Assembly (NCBI GenBank): GCA_029582165.1
Contig: CM055876.1
Span: 11,052,501 to 11,116,500 of the forward strand
Direction of reading: 5' to 3'
DNA length: 64,000 nucleotides
DNA from: Portulaca oleracea
Taxonomy: Eukaryota > Streptophyta > Magnoliopsida > Caryophyllales > Portulacaceae
The position numbers and the translations under genes were made by a program. Positions 33,888 to 44,720 of this stretch are shown here, piece by piece (within the stretch, counting starts at the first letter, position 1; each line of letters begins with the position of its first letter). The notes beneath the pieces are model-generated. The model ran no database searches and was not told where the DNA came from. It saw nothing but the letters and a program-made list of their open reading frames with translations.

Positions 33888-35180
33888 CTAACTGTACAAG
33901 AAAAGGTGAGGAAGGATATTACCTGGAAGGCTTCTTATCAATATACTTACTCCTTCCCACCTCAAGATATCGGGCACCAAGTCAGAACCATTCAACGCGC
34001 GGAGTAACAAGTCATGCATCCGTGAATGCATCTCAAAATGGTGTAAGTAAGAGCACACTCTCAAAATTTCATCAACAAGCGTTAGTGCTCTCATCAGTTT
34101 ATCGAATTCCTTGGAGAAGTCATAGAAATGATGGAACGCAGGAATGTACACAGCTTTTCTAGGCACCTTAAACGAAGACATGACAAATGGATCCTTCCAT
34201 TGACTCGTAAATGGAGATTGGGTATACAAATCAACGGAAGGAGGCAATACAACACATTCATGGACATGCTCATGTGAATACTTAGATGCCAACAATGGTT
34301 CAAACTTAATATCCATGTAATTTTCATCAAACACATATTCCAAATCACAACTTTCATCCAAATAATCATCATAATCATCAATGGGTGATAAGAAAAAAGC
34401 AGGGTTAGACCACATCATAACACTCCCAACATCACACACAAGCACAACTTCATCTTCATTAATATAAGATCCACAAGAAGAACTATCAACATCAAAAGAC
34501 AAAGGTGCATCATTCAAAACAACGTCAAAAGTGAAAGTGGAAGGCTCCGGATCATAACAAATTGTAAATGACTCATAAAGCATGTCATCATCAAAAGCAT
34601 CATTGTCAACAACCAAGTTCAAACAACCATGATCAATCCCCAAAGAAATATGCTCATCATCACAGGAATTGTCATCAATGGACTCACATGCAAGGATAGA
34701 TAATGCCTCACTAATGCCATGATTCTCAATGAAAGTGAACAAATCGGTATCAAGCACACATTCAATCACAACAGATTCAATTTCACTCTCAACAAGATCA
34801 TGCTCAATTACATCACAAGCATCACGACATTCAATAAACTCAACCTTTTCTTCACACAAAGGCATGGACAATAGTATGGACAATGGTTCATCATCTAGCA
34901 TGTTTTCATCAATTTCTACATCATCACACACAGAATCATCATGTTTCTCATGCTCACTAAGTGGGGCTAGAGCTAAGGAATCATTAATCCTCCTTACAAA
35001 ACTATGTCCATTACAGTAGTCATCATCATAATCATAATCATACACAGAAGAATCATCATGCATTTCAGGGCTCAAAGACGATGAATGACCTTTTTCAACA
35101 TTTGAATCAACCAATTGTGCAAGATAAGTTTCTACCCTAGTTGTAAGCACTTGTTCAAATTCTTGAATGCATTCATTCAT
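33888..35180 (-). CDS. Acidic ORF of unknown function, 430 aa, in the LARD-like element
   Basis: This is the longest open frame in the window. It starts MNECIQEFEQVLTTRVE at 35180. The N-terminal 35 residues could be helical. Residues about 40-300 are strongly acidic with many Asp and Cys (for example YDYDYDDDYCNG and CDDVEIDENMLDD). The last 100 residues are more hydrophobic (YIPAFHHFYDFSKEFDKLMR). There is no zinc knuckle, protease or polymerase motif. It has no stop codons despite the age shown by differing LTRs, which may mean recent constraint or chance. I do not recognise it. A gag-like role is possible but unsupported. Confidence 0.5.
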   Translation of the reverse strand: MNECIQEFEQVLTTRVETYLAQLVDSNVEKGHSSSLSPEMHDDSSVYDYDYDDDYCNGHSFVRRINDSLALAPLSEHEKHDDSVCDDVEIDENMLDDEPLSILLSMPLCEEKVEFIECRDACDVIEHDLVESEIESVVIECVLDTDLFTFIENHGISEALSILACESIDDNSCDDEHISLGIDHGCLNLVVDNDAFDDDMLYESFTICYDPEPSTFTFDVVLNDAPLSFDVDSSSCGSYINEDEVVLVCDVGSVMMWSNPAFFLSPIDDYDDYLDESCDLEYVFDENYMDIKFEPLLASKYSHEHVHECVVLPPSVDLYTQSPFTSQWKDPFVMSSFKVPRKAVYIPAFHHFYDFSKEFDKLMRALTLVDEILRVCSYLHHFEMHSRMHDLLLRALNGSDLVPDILRWEGVSILIRSLPGNILPHLFLYS

Positions 35181-35299
35181 CCTATCTTGTTAACCATCTA
35201 TTTCAGCACCAATTTATCTAGTTTAATGACCATACAAGATTCAGAAGCATGAGACGGAGATTCACAATGCACACACAAATGACGAGACTCAACAACATC

Positions 35300-35650
35300 A
35301 CATGGAGAAAGATCATAAGAGTTTTTCACATAACATTTCTCATAGTGCATTGAGCATGAAGAGCACACGGATTACCAAAACAAGATTCCGATGAATAAAA
35401 AGTCTCCCCAAATTGGCGAGTATCCGCATACAACCAATCAAATAATTCCCAAGCCCGATACTCATTTTCAACATTGAAATCAAAGTAATTCAGAAGAGAA
35501 CGTGTCTCGAAGTTCAATCCCTCATTAGTAACAACTAACACTTCCCAATTAGAATAAATATAACCATGAGGGGCCCAATAAGCAAGATAATCATTTAATC
35601 TATCACGATAATCACAACATAATTCTTGCTCATTTTAAGGGAAGCTAAAA
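35300..35650 (-). pseudogene. Short ORF upstream of the acidic ORF, possible N-terminal part
   Basis: The minus-strand frame passes DYLAYWAPHGYIYSNWEVLV and continues as VTNEGLNFETRSLLNYFDF and RAWELFDWLYADTRQFGET, ending at 35326. It lies just after the primer site and before the 430-residue ORF. That position suits the start of the same protein split by stops near 35320-35190. I know no function for it. The aromatic, acidic composition resembles leader proteins of plant gypsy-type elements. Confidence 0.4.
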
Positions 35651-35805
35651 CATGCCATCTCTTTTTTCTATTTTCTATTTTTCTACTTTTTTTTTCTCTT
35701 TTTTTTCGGTATTCAAATTTTTTTGTGCTACATTTTTCTAGCATAATCGAGAAAGCAATAAACTATATACACACAAAACAATAGCCTAATATACCAAATA
35801 ACGTC

Positions 35806-35823
35806 ATCCCGGCAATGGCGCCA
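35806..35823 (-). promoter_or_regulatory. Primer binding site, complementary to tRNA-Asp 3' end
   Basis: The minus strand reads TGGCGCCATTGCCGGGA just inside the right LTR. It matches the plant tRNA-Asp acceptor end except at one position. This sets the element orientation as leftward. Confidence 0.75.
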
Positions 35824-35824
35824 T

Positions 35825-36277
35825 TGTTCGGTTGTAATTTTTATGGTTTTTAGTAGGGTTGTCGGTCAACGAGGATGGGTGTTTAGGCTTGATTTGGGAA
35901 ATTGGTTTGCGTAGAGGGGTTTTTCAAATGCGAGAAACAATAAATTATGTAAAGGAAAGCAATAAATCTTACCTAGGCATGAATTAATCAAAGAAAGCAA
36001 TAAAGATGAAAGCAATTAAAGGAAAGCAATAAAATGGAAATAAAAAGCATGAACAATGAAATTAGGGAAAAGAAATTATACCTTTGATGAGCAACTTCAA
36101 TAAATATTCAATCTAACTTGGATTTCTCCCAAACAAACAAGAAATTGTGAATTGGATTACCAAGGATCCCCAAATTCTCACTAGAAGTAGAATTGGTAAC
36201 CCTTGACCCTCCTCCTCACTAAAAGTGGATTGGGTGTTTATCACTAGAAAAATTTTAAATCAACATCAATGGCAATT

Positions 36278-36318
<41 letters not shown>

Positions 36319-37062
36319 AAAGGATAGAGAAAGCTTGAAAACTTCAATGGAGATTTGCTTGAATTAAGAAAGCTTGAAGAAAGTTGAATACAAATGCAAG
36401 AAACAATTAAAGCTTGAAGAACAAGAAAGAAGATTTGAAGAACAATAAAGAAATCAATTAAAGGAAAGCAATTAAATCTATTCTAATCCTACTCCTAAAA
36501 CTTAAATAAAAGCTAAGCTAAAAACTAGATAAAAACTAAGATATTAGGTCTGAATTACATTTGGGTATTTATAGAAGAAGGAGAACAAAACCCAAAACCC
36601 TAAATTAAGCTCCGCAGCACGCGCATCAGCTCTGCAGATTTCCGCAGAAAATTGGGTGACTCAGGTGAGTCACTTAGTGACTCGGGCGAGTCAGTAATCT
36701 GTCCCGCTCCCTTGGCCTATGTCTTTGTTGCCCCAGAAGCTTGACTCGGGTGAGTCACTTGTTGACTCGGGTGAGTCAGCCTTCTGGCCATCATCATTGC
36801 TGCCCCAGAAGCTTGACTCGGGTGAGTCAGCCTTTTGTCCGGCTGTTTCCTCTGTTTTGCTTCGATTCTCGACTCGGGTCTCGGGTTGGCTCGGGAAATT
36901 ACTCGGGATTCCCTAAAAAGGCACAATTAAGCCTAAATTCCTTCTAACTCCTTATTTTCCTACAAAACACAAAATCATTATATCTAATATATATACAAGG
37001 GCTAAAATAAACACAAACACCCTATAAAAGAGATAAAATTCGGCTCGGAACGAGACCGAACA
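35825..37062 (-). repeat. LTR (right copy, 5' LTR by element orientation), 1238 bp
   Basis: Same ends as the left copy. It has five TGACTCGGGTGAGTCA-type motifs (36655, 36677, 36742, 36763, 36813) instead of about nine, and a longer GA microsatellite at 36282-36318. Confidence 0.93.
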
Positions 37063-37067
37063 GGGTG

Positions 37068-38178
37068 TTCTGATTTTGATTCATCATCCCAGTCCTGCAG
37101 CTTTTATAGCAGAAGAAAAGGAGTTGATTTTCCTCTATTCAAAAACTCAGATTTTTAACATTATTCAGAAGAATATGTATCTCTTATTTCTACAATGCAA
37201 ATTACAGAACCTAGTTGTTATATGGAAGCTGCTCAAAGTCATGAATGGAGGAAAGCTATAAAGGAAGAACTTGAGGCATTAGAGCAAAATGCAACTTGGG
37301 TTCTTACAGAATTACCTACTGGAAAGAAGGCCCTCACATCAATGTGGGTTTATAAGGTGAAATTCGAATCTGATGGATCTATTGATTGATATAAGGCCAG
37401 ATTAGTCATTAGTGGGTTCGAACAAATAAAAAATGAAGACTATAAACATACTTTTTTACCTGTGGCTAAGCTTACCACAGTAAGAATCTTCATCGTTGTT
37501 GCTACAATGAAAATGTGGCCTCCATATTAGTTGGATATCAACAACGCATTCCTTCATGGATTCCTAGAAGAGGACGTTTATATGCTGCCTCCAGAAGGGT
37601 ATGACAAGGCATCACAAGGGCAAGTTTGCAAATTGTAAAGATCCTTATATGGTCTGAAGCAAGCCTCGAGAATGTGGAATATTGAGCTAAGTAAATTCTT
37701 CTTAAATATTGGTTTCTATCAATCAAAGAACCATTATTCATTGTTCATTAAGGAAAATAAAGATATGTATATATTTGTATTAGTTTATGTTGATGATCTT
37801 TTGATAACTGGAAATGATGAACAAGGGATAATTGATCTTAAAAAATTACTTCATCAAGCTTTTACCATTAAAGATTTAGGACTAGCGAGATATTTTCTAG
37901 GCATTGAAATTTCAAGGTCTAGCATGGGTACTTTATTGAATCAAAGGAAATATGTATCTGATATTTTGTCTGATGCAGGTTTAACTGGAGCAAAACCTGC
38001 AAGATTTCCTCTGCCCAAGGGATTGCAGCTGTCTGATTCAAAAGGCAAATTACTTGAGGAACCTGAGAAGTATAGAAGGATAGTAGTCAAACTCTTGTAT
38101 TTCGCACTTACAAGGCCAAATATATCTTATTCAGTCCAACATCTAAGTCAGTTTCTACAAAAACCTACTATTTCTTAG
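37068..38178 (+). pseudogene. Copia reverse transcriptase
   Basis: It resumes right after the target duplication. PSCYMEAAQSHEWRKAIKEE and NATWVLTELPTGKKAL are the standard copia RT opening. Stops at 37387 and 37529 and others split the fingers and palm. [18 protein letters not shown] holds the first catalytic Asp, SLYGLKQASRMWN follows, and the intact frame 37672-38178 carries LVYVDDLLITGND, the catalytic YVDD box. It continues with RYFLGIEISRSS and ALTRPNISYSVQHLSQF to a stop at 38178. Confidence 0.92.
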
Positions 38179-38199
38179 TATAATGTTGCCCCGCATGTC

Positions 38200-38775
38200 T
38201 TGAGATACCTCAAAGGAACCATCAACAATGGTCTCTTCTTCCCAGTAGAAGCATATTTTAGAATAAAAGCATATTGTGATGCGGATTGGGGGACATCTAG
38301 AATGACTGCCAGATCTTTTACTGGATATATATGTTATTTTCTTTGGAAAATGTTTCGTTTCTTGAAAACCAAGAAACAAAACATAGTGGTTAAATCTACA
38401 GCCGAGGCGGAAAATAGGGCCATGTCTACCACTATTTCTGAGTTAGTATGGATTGTCAATCTTATTAGAGATTTGAGGATTCCAATTGAGCTTCCAGCAG
38501 TACTACATTGTGATAACAAAGCTGCGGTTCATATTGCAGAAAATCCAGTCTTCCATGAGAGAACTAAACACCTCAATATTGACTGCCATTATATACGAGG
38601 CAAGTTAATTGAAGGGTTTCTTAGTGTCTCTCATATATCCTCCAATGAGCAATTGGGTGACATTTTGACAAAGGCATTGGGAGAAACGAAGCACAATTAT
38701 TTGTCACAACAACTGGGTATTGTGAGTGTTCCAGAGGGGGGGGGGGGGGGGGAGGGGAATGTGAAGAATAAATAA
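38200..38775 (+). pseudogene. Copia RNase H
   Basis: The frame opens RYLKGTINNGLFF. It contains YCDADWGTSRMTARSFTGYI (the first catalytic Asp), then VVKSTAEAENRAM (the catalytic Glu). LHCDNKAAVHIAENPVFHER follows (the next Asp), then HYIRGKLIEGFLSV and LGDILTKALG. These are the ordered boxes of copia RNase H. The frame runs into a poly-G tract that is read as Gly. Catalytic residues are kept, but it is separated from RT by a stop at 38178. Confidence 0.9.
38732..38759 (+). promoter_or_regulatory. G-rich polypurine tract of the copia element
   Basis: AGAGG followed by about 17 G, then AGGGGAA, directly before the LTR start at 38760. The long G run is unusual and prone to length errors in sequencing. 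Confidence 0.8.
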
Positions 38776-38950
38776 CTCTCACTTCTCTCTCTCCATAAGT
38801 CGTCCAAGATTAGTTTTTAGTTTTCTTGTAATAGTTCTTTTTTCTTTCTTCCTTCCTTCCTTTCTATAAATAGGTTGTTATTTTCATTAGTTTGTATCAT
38901 CTATCAGAAAAATACATGAGTAAACTTTCTTCCTCTCCCTAAATTTCTCA
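38760..38950 (+). repeat. Short 3' LTR of the copia element
   Basis: It starts TGTGAAGAATAAATAACTC and is inferred to end at CTCA (38950). TATAAATA lies at 38875, preceded by CT-rich sequence. The matching 5' LTR is not found in the window, so the end is uncertain. Confidence 0.6.
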
Positions 38951-39332
38951 AGAACCTATTTGGAACAATGCAGATCAAATGTCAGGTAACTGCATCAAAA
39001 ATTTAGTCCTAATGAGTTCTAGGAAACCAAAATTTGTTATTATAACCACCTAAAATAGATAGCAACAACAAGCTAATAGAAAATTACCCTTACTTAGTTT
39101 GGTCCATCCTTGCGCTTGGTGAGCTAGTTTACTCTTGTGAGGTTCCGACCAGAAACTAACCAAAATAGATTTGACATTGATTCTTCGGTCCATTCCAGCT
39201 AGATCCTTCATTTCGCAACAAAACAACAAAGGAAAAGTATATTGATCTTCTACAATTTCTTTTTCATATGTTCTTTTTTCATTTGGAAAATGCAAAACAT
39301 GAGACATTTGTTACATGTCTATTATCATTAAG

Positions 39333-39500
39333 AAAGTCTGGTCGGTTAAGTGCAGCAACAACAATTATTGAGGTGAGGCCTTCAAAGCCATCCATCTCAG
39401 TCAGCAGGCAGCAACTGATTCAGGGTCTGTTCCCTTTCATCATTCCCTTCCCCAATTCCATACCTCTTTGCCTTCCCACAGCATCGATTTCATCAATAGA
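39333..39500 (-). pseudogene. FtsH-type AAA+ metalloprotease gene fragment
   Basis: On the minus strand the reading SIDEIDAVGRQRG (Walker B) is followed, with a one-base loss, by GIGEGNDEREQTLNQLL. After a small insertion comes TEMDGFEG, then IIVVAALNRPDFL. These are the Walker B and second-region-of-homology boxes of FtsH proteases (usual IVIAATNRPDIL). FtsH proteases degrade membrane proteins in chloroplasts and mitochondria. Only about 55 codons remain, with two indels, bounded on the 5' side by the Stowaway MITE. I infer a captured or relict exon of a host gene, not a working gene. Confidence 0.8.
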
Positions 39501-39502
39501 TA

Positions 39503-39717
39503 CTACATCCGTCCTTAAATGATTGTCAATTTGACTATGCTTTGACCGTTGATCACTTACAAATTACAATGAGTTACAATATGAAATTATCACCATTAGA
39601 AAGATATTGTACTAAGGATTACAATGGTATAAATTTTATATTGTAACTCATTATAATTTGGGAATAATCAATGGTCAAATTATAGTCAAATTGACACTTA
39701 TTTAGGGATGGAGGTAG
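39503..39717. mobile_element. Stowaway-type MITE (Tc1/mariner), 215 bp
   Basis: Terminal inverted repeats CTACATCCGTCCTTAAATGA and CTACCTCCATCCCTAAATAA (reverse strand) fit the Stowaway CTCCCTCCGT pattern. A TA duplication lies on both sides (39501-39502, 39718-39719). The two halves fold on each other around GTCAAATTGAC-type sequence. It is noncoding. Confidence 0.9.
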
Positions 39718-39719
39718 TA

Positions 39720-39969
39720 TAATGCAAGGTTTGACAAAATACTAGTAAGTCCCATTACCTAAGAATTGAGCTTAATTACCTAGATCTCCCTAAACCTCAC
39801 ACAAGCAAGACCAATTTCCATACAGAGAATAGTTATTGTAGCCTCTTCCTTTTCATGAGTACCGCATAAGTTACAATTTACAGTTTTCTTTGGAAACTCT
39901 TTACTTACATTGGAGTTTAGTTTGGATGATGTTAGCATACTTGTTTAAATAAGTACGTAGTATATTTTT
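39720..39969. other. Unassigned noncoding sequence
   Basis: I see no gene or element. It may be intron-like flank of the FtsH fragment. Confidence 0.4.
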
Positions 39970-40186
39970 CCGCCTAGGACGGGATTCGGGGATGTGGAAT
40001 TTTCCCCGGCGGGGAAAATGGGGATGGGGATGGGGAAAATTTTGTCCCCATCCCCGCCCCGTCCCCGAGCGGATTTTGAAAAATTAGCCCCGTCCCATCC
40101 CCATCCCCAATGGGGGTGGGGATTTTTCCCCAAGCGGGGCGGGGCCCCAACAGGTGCGCGGATTCCCTGCCCCATTGCCATCCCTA
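39970..40186. repeat. GC-rich GGGGATGGGGA dispersed repeat, copy 1
   Basis: Poly-GGGGATGGGG and CCCCATCCCC stretches face each other and end in TAGGGATGGCAATGGGGC on the minus strand. A second copy lies at 51036-51231. Its edge supplies the stop codon of the MuDR zinc-knuckle frame, so it inserted into that gene. It resembles hAT-like nonautonomous repeats, but I find no clear duplication. Confidence 0.7.
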
Positions 40187-43100
40187 AACAGATGTCCTTC
40201 CTCTGCCTCTTGTTGTTGCTATAGGAGGGTCCATAGCACCTAATTCATATTGTTCTTTCCTGGGCCTTCCTCTTGGCCTTCTTTCTTGCGGAGGTGGCTG
40301 TGGTGGTAAGTTTGCCTTGTTGGGGCAACCCTTTTTGTTGTGCCCAACTCTATTGCATAAGGTACACACCATAACCCTGCCATGTCTTGTCAACCTCCCT
40401 GGACGCTTTGGATCTTTATGGGGGTCTTTCCTCCTATTTTTTTTTTGCCTTCCGGGTCTAGCAGTTACTGGTGGAGGTTGTAGTTACAAATCAACTTGAG
40501 GCCAGTGCCTTTGTCCTACTACTGGGTCTCCCTCATAAGCCTTGGTGTACATGCCTTTCTTGAGGTTTGAATGCACAAAAACTTCAGCATCTATTTTAAG
40601 CCATCCAACACAAATAATTGCATGACAGCATGGAATTCCAGTAATATCCCATTTTTACATGTATATATGCCATTATTCATGTCAACACGTAGGTAATCCA
40701 TCTTGTAGTGGACCTAAAAGACATTGTTCCCATTCCCAGCTGATTGAGGCGTACAATGTCTTGCCTCTTCTTTTTCCACCTCAAGCTTCTTCCTCATTTG
40801 GGGGCATATTTCATTAGTTGATCCAGCCATCAAGGATCTTTTGGTGACCATTCTCTCCATCAAAGCCGTCCTTATATCTTCCAACATGTAGAGTAAATGC
40901 TTGTGGCGTGCTTGAACAATGTATGCATTAAAAGTTTCCGCCATGTTGCTTACTATGACATCACATTTAGACTTAGGCCTCATGAAAGCTCGACAAAAAA
41001 CTTTGGGGTCATGGTTAATGAAATCTTGAAAAGCTTGAGGAGACACTTGTTTCAATTCATCTAATGCCTCCTGTAGTCTGTGTTATTGTAAGCTTTGGCA
41101 GCCTTCCAAAATAGGAGCTTCAACACTTCCCCCTTGTGCACTTTCTTCCAATTAGAGTATATATGTCTAGCATAATGTCTGTGCTCATATCTAGGCATGA
41201 CAGTTGCAATGCCATTCAAAATTACCTACAAGAATATAAGTAGTATGAATGATACAAAATACCAACATAATAAACAAACACAACTAGCACAATATACCAT
41301 CATGATAAACAAACACAACAACTTGGTATTTTACCTGATGCTCATCAGAAATGATTGTCCAACCCAACCCGTCATTGCTTTCAATACACTCGTTCACATT
41401 GGTAAGAAACCATTCCCAACTGTCGTTGTTCTCACTTCCACAACATCCCATGCTAATGGAAACATTTGGTTGTTTCCGCCCATTCCAATAGCAGCCAACA
41501 TGCATCCTCCTAAAGAGGTTTTCAAGAATGTCCTATATATGCATAAAACCTTTCTACAACCCCCTAAAAGTCCCTTTCTTAAGCCATCAAAACACACGAA
41601 CAACCTGTAAAAAATACGCGGTTCTCCCTCCTTGCTTTGTTGAGTTTCAGTATGAAACGACTGCCACCATTAGACCTTCTCAACTCTTCCATATAGCTGC
41701 CAACTTTGGAGTAATGGTCAAACATCAACCCATGTAGCAGTAACTTGGCATGTTCGCTTGCCTTATATGTAGTCCATAGAGGCATCACTATGTTTTGGTT
41801 CCGTCTTACTGTTGATGAACTCCTTGGCTGGCCATTTGGGCTTTTCTTTGAAAACTTCTAGGTAATGCCTTGCTGCCCATGTGCACTTCAATTGAAGGTT
41901 CTTCAACATGCTTCTATTGCATTTGTGCTCTCCTTTAATAGACCTAACAAGCCAACTAGCGGTACGCTTTGTCATATGAGATGTACACATAAAAATCACA
42001 GTCAGATTTGCAAACTACCCCCATCTTTTTTTGCTTCTTACTGAAATTCCTATTTTACAACTATACCCTTGAGTAATTGCATATGAGGAATGAGCATATT
42101 TGAATGCCTCTCCTGATGGAAACACCATTCCAGCCTGCATATCTTCCAATCTGTAGATGAGTCAACATTCTTTATTTTCTTCCTCTTCCTCAAAAGCCTA
42201 GGTAAATCATCATCTTCCTCACCAGAACTCTCCATCTCTTACTCTGAATCCTCATATTCAAAATTATATCCAGCTTCACCCTCTCTTTGAATAGATTGTT
42301 CATTTTTTAAGCCTTCTTAGCTACCACTCTCTCGAATTTAGCTGGCTTTTGTTGGTCACACTTCACTACTTTATCCTTTGAAGCAGGCCATTCATCATAA
42401 CTGGTTTCTATGTCATCAACATAATCTTAAAAATTATCATCATCTTCATCTACACTACTATAACCTTCATCTGAGTCCATCCCTTTTCTCATTCTGTCTC
42501 TTGGTGATGCTCCATTATCATTTGTTCTGAAGTACTCAGCTTCCTGGTCACTCTCATCTTCCTCCTCATCTATAGGACCCCCTCTAATAAATTGATCCCA
42601 AGGGATTGGTGAATCAGGCCTATAATCCTCTCAGTCCCAATCTTCCACCCCAAACTGTTCCATTTTCCCTTCATCTTTTGCAATTGCATTGCCTTGGACA
42701 TATTGCTCTGTCACTTGGGAAGATTGAGTGAGTTCTGGCTGAGACGGATCAATAGGTATATCTTTGGTCTGTGATGTTTCACATGGAGTGTCATTGGGAT
42801 GATTTGTTTTACAATGTGGACCAAATTTGGGTTGGGCTGTTTCACATGGAATGTCATTGGGCTGGACTGTTTCACATGGAGTGTCATTGGGTTGGGTTGA
42901 TTGAATTGGGATAGGTGGACAAGGGAGTGCTTGATGAACTGTCTCAACATCAGCTACATCAACATTGTGTTCAAAATACACCACTAATTTTTTGTCAACC
43001 ATAGCACCTGGAGCCATATCCAATGATTCTAAATCCCCTTTGTAAGTCCGCAGCCCCTCAAACAAGTTTATTCCAGGAATGAGATATGTGAACCTTTCCA

Positions 43101-43240
43101 CATTGTTATACCCCAACATATTTGCAAAATCCAGAACCTCCAAATCAGTTAGCTTGTCCACATCCACATGCCAAATATTTCTCACCTGACCACCCACATA
43201 CTCCAACTCCTCTTCACCAACAAAAACAATCCCCCATGAT
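40184..43240 (-). pseudogene. MuDR-type Mutator transposase gene, degenerate
   Basis: From the 5' end (right): 43206-42631 has a PB1-like N-terminal region (YVGGQVRNIWHVDVDKLTD) and a Pro/Thr-rich linker. 42235-42050 is charged. 41999-41763 holds the plant MuDR DNA-binding segment (NLQLKCTWAARHYLE). The MULE DDE core is spread over 41788-41284 (FDGLRKGLLGGCRKV, TSLGGCMLAAIG, ENNDSWEWFL). 41055-40714 gives VSNMAETFNAYIVQARHK, then a zinc knuckle (CTLCNRVGHNKKGC) and an AT-hook-like tail at 40393. Stops and frameshifts between the parts make it inactive. It once moved a Mutator element in the nucleus. Confidence 0.85.
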
Positions 43241-44065
43241 GTATCTCCACAGTTATGTCATCATCCATGTTGACAACTATATCATATACAAAACAAAATA
43301 CAAGTAAAATATCCTTCATATAAATTACCCTTCATACGCTATACTGAGGCAACTAATATTCAAATTTTCCAGAACAAAAACTACAAAAACAAGGAATGAT
43401 TTCTAACCAGATTATGGTTCCTTCTTCGTGTACACTTCTGCATTCACATAATAATGCTCAAATCATCAACTTAAAAACTAATCTCACCCTAAAGCAACAA
43501 AAGTTATGACCCTTAACCATATTTAACAAAACAATACGAACCCAAAACCCTAACTAAACCATAATTCATCTCACCTGAAACACATAAACCTCAAATTAGA
43601 AGGTAGATGATGTGATTTTTGGTGAAGAACTGGAAGGACTTGATGCGATTTCAGTTTGAATCAAAGACGATTAAGTTGTTGGCGCATTTACTCCCAGCAT
43701 TATGTTTAATGGAACAATACGACATCACCTCATATTAGAAGGAGGGATTTCGCTTTGGATGGGGGGAATTATTATTGTTTGGCTGGGGTTTTACTGAAAG
43801 TTTTTGTGTGTGTGGGGGGGGGGGGGGATTGTTGAGTCAGATTAGGACACAAGCCATCTTCAATTTATCTTTATTTTTATCATATAAAACACTCCACCTC
43901 AGCACAAAAATTTCACGTCATTTTTCTGATGACCGGAAAGTGGTGGAGGTTCAATCAGAAAAAATATAATGTTAAGTATAATATGCCATTAGCAAAAGGG
44001 TAAGTTTGGTTTTTTAGATCAAAATGGACATAAAGTTTGGTTTATTTGATTCCAATTTTCCTATA
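43241..44065 (-). promoter_or_regulatory. 5' flank of the MuDR gene with a possible terminal repeat
   Basis: This is noncoding. It includes a poly-G run at 43816-43829. The outer edge, 43985-44065, reads on the minus strand TAGGAAAATTGGAATCAAAT, like Mutator-type termini. No partner end was found beyond 40184, so the assignment is tentative. Confidence 0.4.
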
Positions 44066-44482
44066 AATTATCTATAATATTACTAGATATGAGTTGAGCA
44101 TGAAAGACATTAGTACAATATAATTAGGACTACTAAAAATTCAAGTACAATTTGATTATACAATAAGAAAACCGACTCGTCTAAAAATATAATTAAGTTT
44201 ACTATAAATTAACAAACATGACTTAATTAAGTTTAACAAACGATCTTACAATCTATGAGCCGAGGCAGTAAACTACTCAATAATAATGAATATAAAGAAT
44301 ACATAAAAGACACTTGAAATAAAACAAATATGAAAGAGCTAAGAGAATAGATTCAAGTGAATCTTATAAACATGGTTTGATGATGATAATAACAACAACA
44401 ACATGTAAACAATGAACAGAAAAAAAAAGAATAACGACATCATGAGGGGTAGATTAGCAAATCGAAAGTTGGACACTATATA
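44066..44482. other. Unassigned AT-rich sequence
   Basis: I see nothing recognisable here. Confidence 0.5.
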
Positions 44483-44492
44483 TAAGTCACAT

Positions 44493-44710
44493 GAGTAAAT
44501 TACATTTACCCTACCTGACATTTGTCTATTAGAAATTCATATTTATCTTTTTAATGCTCGCCGGAAAATCCAACAAAAATGAAATATAAAATACTTAGGA
44601 GGTTTAAATATATGAACACTTAATGTCAGGTAAGGTAAACATTATTCACAAATGTCGGGTGTGTAAAAATTATTACCACAAATGTCAGGTAGGGTAAATG
44701 TAATTTACTC
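44493..44710. mobile_element. Mutator-type MITE, 218 bp
   Basis: Inverted ends GAGTAAATTACATTTACCCT and their mirror (AGGGTAAATGTAATTTACTC) flank a short noncoding core. A 10-bp duplication TAAGTCACAT / TAAGCCACAT (44483-44492, 44711-44720) differs at one base. A 9-10 bp duplication is typical of Mutator elements. The subterminal word GTCAGGTA(A/G)GGTAAA recurs inside. Confidence 0.88.
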
Positions 44711-44720
44711 TAAGCCACAT

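Larger units (their letters stand above)
30668..37062 (-). mobile_element. Non-autonomous LTR retrotransposon (LARD-like), inserted in copia
   Basis: Direct terminal repeats lie at 30668-31997 and 35825-37062. They open TGTTCGGTTG and close GACCGAACA, and the element is flanked by an exact 5-bp duplication GGGTG (30663-30667 and 37063-37067). A primer site on the minus strand inside the right LTR shows that the element reads leftward. The interior has no gag, protease, RT or integrase signature, only an acidic ORF of unknown function. It therefore depends on other elements for movement. The total length is 6395 bp. Confidence 0.92.
28200..38950 (+). mobile_element. Ty1/copia retrotransposon, degenerate, split by a nested LTR element
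   Basis: Gag, protease, integrase, RT and RNase H follow in copia order (integrase before RT), then a G-rich purine tract and a short 3' LTR. The nested element occupies 30668-37062 between integrase and RT. The 5' LTR and most of gag are missing on the left. Many stops are visible, so it is inactive. Confidence 0.9.
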
